A stretch of 8,839 nucleotides of DNA from DATAVK01 sp036267755 (GTDB taxonomy: Bacteria; Actinomycetota; Actinomycetes; JAFAQI01). The translations under genes were made by a program, and so were the position numbers. The stretch spans positions 1-8,839 of the forward strand of contig DATAVK010000155.1 of the NCBI GenBank assembly GCA_036267755.1. The letters run 5' to 3'. The notes under the pieces were generated by a model. It saw only the letters and a list, made by a program, of their open reading frames with translations, made no database searches and was not told the origin of the DNA. Shown one piece after another: positions 1 through 5,930 of the stretch (the first letter of the stretch is position 1; each line of letters opens with the position of its first letter).

Positions 1-141
1 GGTCGCGGGCTCTCGCGCCTGGTCTCGCAGACCTGCGACCTGACCGTCCGAATCCCGCTGGTTTCCGACGTGGAGTCGCTCAACGCCTCGGTCGCCGCCG
101 GCATCGTGCTGGCCGAGGTCGCTCGCCGCCGTACCCCCTGA
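1..141 (+). CDS. rlmB: 23S rRNA (guanosine-2'-O-)-methyltransferase RlmB, C-terminal fragment
   Basis: Only the last 46 codons are inside the window; the frame is open from base 1 and stops at TGA 139-141. The peptide contains IPLVSDVESLNASVAAGIVL, which matches the last conserved motif of SpoU/TrmH-family (SPOUT) methyltransferases. In that motif the ESLNxSxAAGI segment helps form the knotted S-adenosylmethionine site and the dimer interface. RlmB methylates the ribose of a conserved guanosine in the peptidyl-transferase loop of 23S rRNA. The choice of RlmB over other SpoU paralogues rests on the motif spacing and on the sigma-factor gene immediately downstream, since rlmB-sigH adjacency is known from Firmicutes and Actinobacteria. 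The SpoU family call is strong from sequence alone; the exact target base is inferred from context. Confidence 0.85.
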   Translation, partial: GRGLSRLVSQTCDLTVRIPLVSDVESLNASVAAGIVLAEVARRRTP

Positions 142-152
142 CAAGTTTTTGC

Positions 153-167
153 GTTACCGGCCGTAAC
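153..167. promoter_or_regulatory. Inverted repeat GTTAC-N5-GTAAC between rlmB and sigH (possible operator)
   Basis: Five-base arms GTTAC (153-157) and GTAAC (163-167) flank CGGCC, just after a T-run at 146-150. It lies 12 nt after the rlmB stop and 26-80 nt before the two candidate sigma-factor starts. It could be an operator for the sigma gene or a small hairpin. A T-tract precedes the repeat rather than following it on the + strand, so it does not look like a classical terminator of rlmB. The protein that might bind it is unknown. Confidence 0.3.
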
Positions 168-247
168 CCCCAGCTCGGTCGCTCGTTGAGCAGGTGACAC
201 GCCCTGGTCATCCGATCGGGGCTCTGCCCACGATTCCGGAGCGCAGC

Positions 248-946
248 GTGCGAGCACACGCAGGTCGAGACAGGAAACGGTCGAGTCGGGCACGGCGCGA
301 GATCGCCGCCGAGCCGGAGCTTCGTGTCACCGACGAGGACGACGTCCTCGTCCTCGCAGCGCGTGGCGGCGACGAGGTGGCCCTCACCGACCTGCTCACC
401 AAGTACCGCGGCTTCGCCCGCGCCAAGGCCAGGTCCTACTTCCTGGTCGGCGGCGACCGTGAGGACATCATCCAGGAAGGGATGATCGGGCTGTACAAGG
501 CGGTCCGCGACTTCAACCCCGACCTGCAGTCGAGCTTCCGGGCCTTCGCCGAGCTGTGCGTGACCCGCCAGATGATCACCGCCATCAAGACCGCCACGCG
601 GCACAAGCACGGCCCGCTCAACAACTACGTGTCGTTCTCGCGCCCGATCGCCACCGACGAGGACGGCGACCGAACCCTCGCCGACGTCCTGGCGCTGCCC
701 GAGGTCGACGATCCCTGCGAGCTCGTGATCTCGGCCGAGCGGATCCGGGCACTGCAGGAGCACGTCGACGAGGCGCTGTCGGACCTCGAGGCCGAGGTGC
801 TCCGGCTCTACGTCGACGGCAAGAGCTATGTGGAGATTGCCGAGATGCTGCAGCGGCACGTGAAGTCGATCGACAACGCGCTGCAGCGCATCAAGAAGAA
901 GCTCGACGTACACCTGCGTGAGCGCGAGGTCGCCGAAGCCGGCTGA
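248..946 (+). CDS. sigH: RNA polymerase sigma factor, SigH (sigma-70 group 3/4, Bacillus sigma-H-like)
   Basis: This encodes a sigma-70-family factor that directs RNA polymerase core to alternative promoters. Region 2 spans roughly residues 45-120 from this start. It includes LTDLLTKYRGFARAKARSY, the DREDIIQEGMIGLYKAVRDF core-binding segment, and FRAFAELCVTRQMITAIK, the -10 recognition helix. Region 4, the -35 helix-turn-helix, lies near residues 173-222 (LSDLEAEVLRLYVDGKSYVEIAEML). No region 1.1 or long region 3 is present. The EGMIGLYKAVRDF and RHKHGPLNN segments resemble Bacillus sigma-H rather than ECF factors. I prefer GTG 248 because GGAG at 238-241 sits 6 nt upstream. A GTG at 194 would add 18 poorly conserved residues and has only a weak GAG close by. 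The short gap to rlmB leaves room for its own promoter. Its role in this organism (stress, stationary phase or development) cannot be read from the sequence. Confidence 0.88.
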   Translation: MRAHAGRDRKRSSRARREIAAEPELRVTDEDDVLVLAARGGDEVALTDLLTKYRGFARAKARSYFLVGGDREDIIQEGMIGLYKAVRDFNPDLQSSFRAFAELCVTRQMITAIKTATRHKHGPLNNYVSFSRPIATDEDGDRTLADVLALPEVDDPCELVISAERIRALQEHVDEALSDLEAEVLRLYVDGKSYVEIAEMLQRHVKSIDNALQRIKKKLDVHLREREVAEAG

Positions 947-971
947 GCGAGCCGAATCCGACGACGCGCAA

Positions 972-977
972 TACGCT
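972..977 (+). promoter_or_regulatory. Candidate -10 element for a leaderless transcript of the Ddn-like gene
   Basis: TACGCT fits the actinobacterial TANNNT -10 consensus and ends 7 nt before ATG 985. That spacing would start transcription at or next to the A of the start codon. No Shine-Dalgarno sequence is visible before ATG 985, which fits leaderless translation, common in Actinobacteria. I see no clear -35 box. Confidence 0.4.
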
Positions 978-984
978 GGCCGGC

Positions 985-1404
985 ATGGCTGATCGTGACG
1001 ACTGGAACACCAAGATCATCGAAGAGTTCCGCGCAAACGAAGGTCGCGTCGGCGGTCAGTTCGAGGGCGCGCCCATGATCCTCATTCACCATCGCGGCCG
1101 TACCAGCGGAGCCGAGCGGGTCAATCCCGTGGTCTACCTGCCGGTCGACGGCGGGTACGCCGTATTCGCCTCCAAGGCCGGCGCGCCGACCCACCCGGAC
1201 TGGTACCTCAACCTGGTGGCGAATCCCGAGACTTCGGTCGAGGTCGGCGCCGACACGATTCCGGTCGTCGCGCGGGAGGCCGAGGGTGACGAGCGCCAGC
1301 GGATCTGGGATCGCCAGGTCGCGGTCATGCCCGGCTTCGCGGACTACGAGGAGAAGGCCGCACCTCGGGTCATCCCCGTCGTCGTCTTCGAACGCGCCAG
1401 CTGA
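985..1404 (+). CDS. Ddn-family F420H2-dependent nitroreductase/quinone reductase
   Basis: The 139-residue product matches the small split-barrel deazaflavin-dependent family whose known member is mycobacterial Ddn. Seen in the sequence: ILIHHRGRTSGAERVNPVVYL at about residues 32-52, then GGYAVFASKAGAPTHPDWYLNLVANPE at about 57-82. The GRxSG turn, the ASxxG loop and the PxWYxNLxANP block are hallmarks used by this family to bind reduced coenzyme F420. Such enzymes use F420H2 to reduce quinones, nitro compounds or other activated substrates; the natural substrate here is unknown. The protein has no signal peptide, and its full length is typical for the family. It implies that the host makes F420. 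Its neighbour is a convergent flavoprotein oxidase, but nothing in the sequence links the two functionally. Start ATG 985 is the first of the frame and lacks a ribosome binding site (see the -10 candidate at 972). Confidence 0.87.
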   Translation: MADRDDWNTKIIEEFRANEGRVGGQFEGAPMILIHHRGRTSGAERVNPVVYLPVDGGYAVFASKAGAPTHPDWYLNLVANPETSVEVGADTIPVVAREAEGDERQRIWDRQVAVMPGFADYEEKAAPRVIPVVVFERAS

Positions 1405-1460
1405 GACTTGTCAGTGGTGTCGGCCCTTTTCGGCGCTCAGCTGTCCTGACACGTCAAGTC
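1405..1460. terminator. Inverted repeat in the convergent gap, possible bidirectional terminator
   Basis: GACTTG (1405-1410) pairs with CAAGTC (1455-1460) and GTGTC (1417-1421) pairs with GACAC (1448-1452), giving a two-part stem with an internal loop. The centre carries a CCCTTTT run. It spans the 49-nt gap between the convergent genes and runs slightly into the stop codon of the minus-strand oxidase. The stems are short, so the terminator call is tentative. Confidence 0.35.
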
Positions 1461-3049
1461 AGCGGGACGCCCTGGGGCTGGGTGAAAACACCCGTGGGGT
1501 CGTAGGTCCGTCGTACCTCGACCAGCCGGCTCAGGTTGGCGCCGTAGTACGCCCGCTGCGGATCGCGCAGGGTCTCGTCCGGATAGTTCTGGTACGACTG
1601 GCCGGACGCGAAATCCGTTGCGGCTGCTCGGATCGAGGCCAGCGACGCCTGGTTGCGACGCAGTGGTCCGTTGCCCGGTGTGGCCGCCCACGACGCCGTG
1701 TACTGCGCGTCGAACAACGCACCCCGATGCACGTACGCCGATGCCTCCGCGGCCACGTCGTCGACCGCGCCGCCGAGCGCGTCGAACGCCGCACCGCCGG
1801 CACCGAGCCGTCGGTCGGCCGCCCGAGTCTCGACGGCTCGCACCAGCCGGGCGATCCCGGCCGACCCGATCTGCTGGGTGAAGAAGTCCGACCCGGCGAC
1901 GAACGCGTCGCGTGGCAGCGTCCCGCCCGGTGTCTCGGCGACGACGTGGCAGGCCGTCTCGGAGAGGCTCGAGCAGCCGGCCTCCAACAACATCGTGTCG
2001 AGGTAGCTCTCCGACGCGACGAAGTTCGTGGTCGGCGGGGTCGCGATCGCCTGGGTGAGCCGCCCGACCTGCTCGGTCAGGCCAGCCGTGCTGCCGACGT
2101 ACACCGCGGCCACCACGACGGTCGGCGGTCCCGGCCGGGTCGCCGGCGCCAGCAGGTGACAGGTCGACCACATCGCCCGGGGCGCCCGGGGAGCCTGCTG
2201 CTGCCACGCGGCCAACACCTCGGCGGCCGCGGACCACGGCCAGACCAGATAGGCGTGCGCAAGTGACGGCGTCGCGTGCGTCTGCAGCCGCAGCGACGTG
2301 ACCACACCGAAGCTGCCCCCACCGCCGCGCAGTGCCCAGAGCAGGTCGGAGTGATGGGCGGCATCCGCCGTGACCGTCTCCCCGTCGGCAGTCACGACGG
2401 TGGCACTGAGGAGCCGGTCGCTGGTGAGGCCGTACTGCCGCGTGACAACCCCGATGCCGCCGCCGAGCGTGAGGCCCGACAGCCCGACCGTGGGACATGA
2501 GCCCGCCGGGATAGCAGCACCGTGAGTCGCGAGTCCGTCGTACGCATCGACCAGCGCGATCCCGCCGCCCAGTGTTGCCGTCCCCGCCGCGGCGTCGACC
2601 CGCACTCCGTTGAGCGCACGGAGGTCGAGCACCAGGCCCGAACCCGAGGACGCGCCGAGGTAGGAGTGGCCGCCGGAGCGGATGTGCAGCGGCAGCGCGA
2701 AGCGACGGGCGAAGCTGAGTCCGGTCGCGACGTCACGGGCGTTGGCGACCCGTACGACGGCCGCCGGGTGCTCGCCGTCGAACCGGCGGTCGAACAGCAG
2801 CCGCGCCTCGTCGTACCCCGCCGTGCCCCGGCGGAGGAGCGTGCCGTGCAGCTTGCCGGCCAGGCTGCGCCAGTCAGCGGCCGACGCTGACGCGGGCCGC
2901 GCGCTGGAGCGGACCGGCGAGCTGGTGGCCCGAGCCGACCCGGGTGTGGACGATCCCGACGAGCATCCGGCCAGAGTGGCAGCCGTGGCGGCGCCGGCGA
3001 GCATCCCGAGCGCCTCGCGACGCGTGACCGATCGGGATTCCACCCCCAC
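1454..3049 (-). CDS. Tat-exported lipoprotein FAD-linked oxidase, berberine bridge enzyme family
   Basis: The 531-residue flavoprotein begins with a Tat-type signal: TRREALG (twin Arg at 10-11), a hydrophobic stretch, and the lipobox LAGC with Cys29. It is therefore probably anchored on the outer face of the membrane. The PCMH-type FAD domain runs from about 93 to 260. RSGGHSY carries His128, the expected 8-alpha-histidyl FAD site. GSCPTVGLSGLTLGGGIG carries Cys185 at the position of the second, 6-S-cysteinyl bond, so a bicovalent flavin is likely. The C-terminal BBE domain ends with YQNYPDE and YYGANLSRL (501-509) and YDPTGVFTQPQ. Family members oxidise sugars, alcohols or alkaloid-like substrates with O2; the substrate here is unknown. 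A Ser/Ala/Pro-rich linker (about 30-58) follows the lipobox. The start is uncertain: GTG 3049 or, two codons in, GTG 3043, neither with a clear ribosome binding site. The gene is divergent from the aquaporin gene. Confidence 0.88.
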   Translation of the reverse strand: MGVESRSVTRREALGMLAGAATAATLAGCSSGSSTPGSARATSSPVRSSARPASASAADWRSLAGKLHGTLLRRGTAGYDEARLLFDRRFDGEHPAAVVRVANARDVATGLSFARRFALPLHIRSGGHSYLGASSGSGLVLDLRALNGVRVDAAAGTATLGGGIALVDAYDGLATHGAAIPAGSCPTVGLSGLTLGGGIGVVTRQYGLTSDRLLSATVVTADGETVTADAAHHSDLLWALRGGGGSFGVVTSLRLQTHATPSLAHAYLVWPWSAAAEVLAAWQQQAPRAPRAMWSTCHLLAPATRPGPPTVVVAAVYVGSTAGLTEQVGRLTQAIATPPTTNFVASESYLDTMLLEAGCSSLSETACHVVAETPGGTLPRDAFVAGSDFFTQQIGSAGIARLVRAVETRAADRRLGAGGAAFDALGGAVDDVAAEASAYVHRGALFDAQYTASWAATPGNGPLRRNQASLASIRAAATDFASGQSYQNYPDETLRDPQRAYYGANLSRLVEVRRTYDPTGVFTQPQGVPLT

Positions 3050-3087
3050 AGTGTGAGGGCCGCTGCAGCTGCCGGGTGTGACCGTGA

Positions 3088-3110
3088 CCGCCGGAAGGTC
3101 GTTCCGGTGG
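3088..3110 (+). promoter_or_regulatory. Hairpin in the 5' leader of the aquaporin gene
   Basis: Arms at 3088-3096 (CCGCCGGAA) and 3102-3110 (TTCCGGTGG) form a 9-bp stem with one G-U pair and a GGTCG loop. It ends 4 nt before the GGGAGG Shine-Dalgarno (3115-3120) of the gene starting at 3127. It sits in the 77-bp divergent region, so as DNA it could also be an operator for either gene. A tandem GTGACC pair (3078-3089) overlaps its left edge. Confidence 0.45.
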
Positions 3111-3126
3111 CAGTGGGAGGCAGCTG

Positions 3127-3912
3127 ATGGACGCTCGCAAGGTCGTGGCCGAGACGCTGGGCACCGCGCTGCTCGTCATCGTGGGCGTCGGCGTGGCGAC
3201 GCTGAGCTTCGGCTTCGGTGCCACCGGGAGCAGCGTGTCGGCGGGGGTGCTCGCGACGGCGACCGCGTTCGGGTTCGTGTTGATGGCGCTGGCCTACACG
3301 ATCGGGCCGGTGTCCGGGGCACACGTCAACCCCGCCGTGACGCTGGGGTTCTTCACCTCGGGGCGGATGACGCTCACCGAGGCGGCGTCGTACTGGGTGG
3401 CGCAGTTCATCGGCGGGATCGTCGGCGCGCTGGTGCTGTGGGGCATCTTCTCGGGCTCGCCGCACTACTTCCGGCGCGTCACCGGGCTGGGTACCGACGG
3501 CTACGGCAGCAAGTCGCTGGTGCACATCGACCTCGGCGGTGCGTTCGCCGCAGAGGTCGTGCTCACCTTCATCTTCGTGCTCGTGGTGCTGGCCGCCACC
3601 AGCCGGCTCGGCTCGCCCGGCCTGGCCGGGCTTGCCATCGGCGTGGCGCTGACCGCGGTCCACCTGGTCGGGATCCCGCTGACCGGTACGTCGGTCAACC
3701 CCGCTCGCTCGCTGGGACCTGCGCTCATCGTCGGCGGCACTGCGCTCAGCCAGGTCTGGGTGTTCATCGTCGCGCCGCTCGTGGGGGGCGGGCTCGCCGC
3801 GCTGGTCTACCGGTACCTGGTGCCCGACGAGGTCGCGGACGCCGACCAGGCTCCGGAGGTGATCGCCGACCGGGAGACCGGACGAACGTCAGCCAGCCCG
3901 CCTGAGCAGTAG
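3127..3912 (+). CDS. aqpZ: Aquaporin (MIP family, AqpZ-type water channel)
   Basis: This is an inner-membrane channel of 261 residues with both pore motifs: SGAHVNPAV (NPA at 68-70) and GTSVNPARS (NPA at 191-193). Aligning by eye to E. coli AqpZ places the aromatic/arginine selectivity filter at Phe48, His179, Thr188 and Arg194. These are identical to AqpZ Phe43/His174/Thr183/Arg189 and typical of water-selective rather than glycerol channels. Six hydrophobic segments plus two half-helices fit the fold. A charged, Pro/Ala-rich C-terminal tail of about 30 residues after VYRYLVP is longer than in AqpZ and would be cytoplasmic. The start is well supported: GGGAGG at 3115-3120 lies 6 nt before ATG 3127. 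A stable hairpin directly upstream may affect expression. It is likely involved in osmotic adjustment. The divergent flavoprotein oxidase raises the possibility of peroxide transport, but that is speculative. Confidence 0.92.
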   Translation: MDARKVVAETLGTALLVIVGVGVATLSFGFGATGSSVSAGVLATATAFGFVLMALAYTIGPVSGAHVNPAVTLGFFTSGRMTLTEAASYWVAQFIGGIVGALVLWGIFSGSPHYFRRVTGLGTDGYGSKSLVHIDLGGAFAAEVVLTFIFVLVVLAATSRLGSPGLAGLAIGVALTAVHLVGIPLTGTSVNPARSLGPALIVGGTALSQVWVFIVAPLVGGGLAALVYRYLVPDEVADADQAPEVIADRETGRTSASPPEQ

Positions 3913-3919
3913 GCCGCAC

Positions 3920-3925
3920 TACCCT
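3920..3925 (+). promoter_or_regulatory. Candidate -10 element for tRNA-Thr
   Basis: TACCCT matches TANNNT and ends 11 nt before the mature tRNA 5' end, which would give a leader of about 4-6 nt. No convincing -35 is seen 16-18 nt further up, where the aquaporin gene ends, so read-through from that gene (25 nt upstream of the tRNA) is the alternative. Confidence 0.35.
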
Positions 3926-3936
3926 GAACCAGCCTT

Positions 3937-4008
3937 GCCCCGTTGGCTCAGTGGTAGAGCAGCCGCCTTGTAAGCGGCAGGTCGTCCGTTCGATCCGGAC
4001 ACGGGGCT
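3937..4008 (+). tRNA. tRNA-Thr (anticodon TGT)
   Basis: A complete cloverleaf can be folded by eye. The acceptor stem is GCCCCGT (3937-3943) with ACGGGGC (4001-4007). The D arm is GCTC/GAGC around AGTGGTA. The anticodon stem GCCGC/GCGGC (3962-3966, 3974-3978) encloses loop CTTGTAA, with TGT at 3969-3971 reading ACA codons. The variable loop is AGGTC. The T arm is GTCCG/CGGAC with loop TTCGATC. The discriminator base is T4008. The following bases are CAC, so the 3' CCA is not encoded and must be added after end processing. The ATG of the next gene lies only 3 nt beyond the discriminator, so the tRNA and that gene are very probably on one transcript. Confidence 0.96.
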
Positions 4009-4011
4009 CAC

Positions 4012-5811
4012 ATGACGAGCACCCGAAACGTAGGACCGGGAGCCGCCCCCGAGACATCGGACAGCGCTCGGCTGCCGCTGTCAGAGCGGGTGCGGCTACT
4101 TCACGGCGTCCCGACCGCCATCGCGCTGGCCACGGTGACCCTTGGCCTCGTCGACATCGTCACCGCGCTGGCACCGGAGCGGGCCGGCCGGCTGCGGGAT
4201 CTCACCAAGGTCGTCCCGCTCGGCGTGGCCCAGAGCGCGAGCGCGGTCACGTTGGTGGCCGGCATCCTGCTGGTTCTGCTCGGGCAGGGGCTGCGTCGTC
4301 GCAAGCGCCGCGCCTGGCGGGGCGCGCTGGCGCTGTCCGTGATCACCATGGTGTCGCACGTCATCAAGGGCCTCGATGTCGAGGAAGCCTCGGTCACGCT
4401 GGTCCTGATGGTGTTGCTGATCCTGCTCTCCGACCAGTTCTATGCCGCGGGAGATCCGCGTACCCGCTGGCGGGCCCCCGTGGTCTTCGTCGCGATGCTG
4501 GCGGCGTCGTTCGTGCTCGGCTACCTGTTGCTGGTGTTCCGGCACGACTCGGTGATCGGCCACCCGTCGGTGGGTGGCCGGCTCAAGGAAGTCGCCGAGG
4601 GTCTGGTCGGGCTGAGCGGCCCGATCCGGTTCCGCGACGACGGCACCGCTGACCTGGTGTTCGCCGTACTGCTCTCGCTGGGCGCCGCGACCGTGCTGGT
4701 CACGGCGTACCTGATCCTGCGCTCGCCCGAGCCGGTGGCGGCACTGTCCGACGCGGATGATGAGCGGCTGCGCGAGCTGCTGAGCGGGCAGGGTGAGCGT
4801 GACTCACTCGGCTACTTCGCCCTCCGCCGTGACAAGGCGGCCATCTTCTCCGCCTCGGGCAAGGCCGCCGTGTCCTACCGGGTCGTGTCCGGGGTGATGC
4901 TCGCCTCGGGAGACCCGATCGGTGACCCCGAGGCGTGGCCCGGCGCCATCGCGGCCTTCGCCCGGGAAGCGCGCCGCCACGCCTGGGTGCCCGCGGTGAT
5001 GGGGTGCAGCGAGCAGGGCGGCGAGGTGTGGGTGCGCGAGGCCGGGTTGCGCGCGCTCGAGCTGGGCGACGAGGCCGTGCTCGACATCGACGACTTCAGC
5101 CTCGAGGGCCGGGCGATGCGCAACGTCCGGCAGATGGTGTCGCGGGTCGAGCGGGCGGGCTACACGACCTCGGTACGCCGGGTCGGCGACCTTCCCACGT
5201 CGGAGATCGCGGACCTGACCCGGCAGGCGGCCACCTGGCGAGGTGCCGAGGTCGAGCGCGGCTTCTCGATGGCCCTGGGCCGGTTCGGAGCTGCCGCGGA
5301 CAGCGACTGCGTGTGCGTCTGCGCCTACTCCGACGGTCGGCTCGCTGCGTTGCTGCACTTCGTGCCGTGGGGTCGTGACGGGCTGTCGCTGGATCTGATG
5401 CGTCGCGACCGCGAGGCCGACCCCGGTCTGAACGAGCTCATGATCGTGGCCGCGATCAACGCGGCCCCTGCGCTTGGCGTTTGCCGGCTGTCGCTGAACT
5501 TCTCGGTCTTCCGCTCGGCGCTCGAGCGCGGCGACCGGCTCGGCGCCGGGCCGGTCCTGCGTGCCTGGCGGGCCATCCTGCTGTGGGCCTCGCGGTGGTT
5601 CCAGATCGAGTCGCTCTACCGCTTCAACGCGAAGTTCCGCCCGGTCTGGGAGCCCCGGTTCATCTGCTACCCCGGCGCCGGTGACCTGCCGCGGATCGCC
5701 ATCGCGGCGCTGGAGGCGGAAGCGTTCATCGTCGGCCCGAAACAGCTGCTCGTGATTCGTCGTGCCCGTCGCCAAAAGCCCGCCGCGGTCGTCGTACCCC
5801 CCGATTTGTGA
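4012..5811 (+). CDS. MprF/LysX-like membrane aminoacyl-phosphatidylglycerol synthase (DUF2156), no LysRS domain
   Basis: The 599-residue protein has about six membrane segments (near 33-54, 68-92, 105-121, 125-140, 154-176, 213-236). A soluble C-terminal phosphatidylglycerol lysyltransferase-type domain of paired GNAT folds follows (about 248-575). Family marks include GYFALRRDKAAIFS, SGDPIGDP, the RNVRQMVSR helix, LDLMRRD, GLNELMI, LSLNFSVFRS and SLYRFNAKFRPVWEPR (535-550). Such enzymes move an amino acid from aminoacyl-tRNA to phosphatidylglycerol, giving resistance to cationic peptides. Mycobacterial LysX carries a fused C-terminal lysyl-tRNA synthetase; here the protein ends just after the transferase, so it must use the general aminoacyl-tRNA pool. 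The amino acid and acceptor lipid are not known. An odd CVCVC run lies at 433-437. The start ATG 4012 has as its only ribosome binding site the GGGG in the tRNA acceptor stem; GTG 4090 is an alternative start that would remove 26 residues. Confidence 0.86.
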   Translation: MTSTRNVGPGAAPETSDSARLPLSERVRLLHGVPTAIALATVTLGLVDIVTALAPERAGRLRDLTKVVPLGVAQSASAVTLVAGILLVLLGQGLRRRKRRAWRGALALSVITMVSHVIKGLDVEEASVTLVLMVLLILLSDQFYAAGDPRTRWRAPVVFVAMLAASFVLGYLLLVFRHDSVIGHPSVGGRLKEVAEGLVGLSGPIRFRDDGTADLVFAVLLSLGAATVLVTAYLILRSPEPVAALSDADDERLRELLSGQGERDSLGYFALRRDKAAIFSASGKAAVSYRVVSGVMLASGDPIGDPEAWPGAIAAFAREARRHAWVPAVMGCSEQGGEVWVREAGLRALELGDEAVLDIDDFSLEGRAMRNVRQMVSRVERAGYTTSVRRVGDLPTSEIADLTRQAATWRGAEVERGFSMALGRFGAAADSDCVCVCAYSDGRLAALLHFVPWGRDGLSLDLMRRDREADPGLNELMIVAAINAAPALGVCRLSLNFSVFRSALERGDRLGAGPVLRAWRAILLWASRWFQIESLYRFNAKFRPVWEPRFICYPGAGDLPRIAIAALEAEAFIVGPKQLLVIRRARRQKPAAVVVPPDL

Positions 5812-5871
5812 ATCGTGCGTGCCCCCCGCGAGCAGTAGCAGTTCACTGATCGCGGTCGTCACCTGGCAGGA

Positions 5872-5888
5872 TGGGGCTTCGAGCCCCA
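5872..5888 (+). terminator. GC-rich hairpin between the MprF-like gene and gdhA
   Basis: TGGGGCT (5872-5878) and AGCCCCA (5882-5888) form a perfect 7-bp stem around TCG, 60 nt after the stop of the upstream gene. No U-tract follows, which is common for actinobacterial terminators but makes the call uncertain; it may instead be a leader hairpin of gdhA. It covers most of the ATG at 5871, which argues against that ATG being used as the gdhA start. Confidence 0.45.
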
Positions 5889-5915
5889 GTTACGGTCAAC
5901 GGCGACCCATGGGGC

Positions 5916-5922
5916 GGAGGAG
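5916..5922 (+). promoter_or_regulatory. Ribosome binding site deciding the gdhA start
   Basis: GGAGGAG lies 8 nt before GTG 5931 and 11 nt before GTG 5934. No comparable site precedes the in-frame ATG 5871. This fixes the likely start at 5931 (or 5934) and shortens the longest open frame by 20 codons. Confidence 0.7.
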
Positions 5923-5930
5923 TGGTAACG

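Noticed and set aside
332..352. Perfect 9-bp inverted repeat GACGAGGAC-GAC-GTCCTCGTC inside sigH
   Set aside because: It encodes acidic residues followed by Val/Leu (DEDDVLV). GC-rich Asp/Glu codons followed by Val/Leu codons make such symmetry by chance; no evidence of regulation.
1437..2498. A 353-codon minus-strand frame inside the flavin oxidase
   Set aside because: It is an alternate frame of the oxidase gene; the main frame holds all FAD and BBE motifs without a break.
2392..3663. A 423-codon minus-strand frame across the oxidase start and the aquaporin gene
   Set aside because: It overlaps two well-supported genes, has low-complexity Arg/Pro/His sequence and no family match by eye.
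3078..3905. A 275-codon plus-strand frame overlapping the aquaporin gene
   Set aside because: Arg/Gly/Ala-rich shadow in another frame; the NPA motifs and membrane helices lie in the frame starting at 3127.
3990..4015. tRNA 3' end as an integration (att) site
   Set aside because: No integrase gene, no repeat of the tRNA 3' end elsewhere in the window and no mobile genes nearby.
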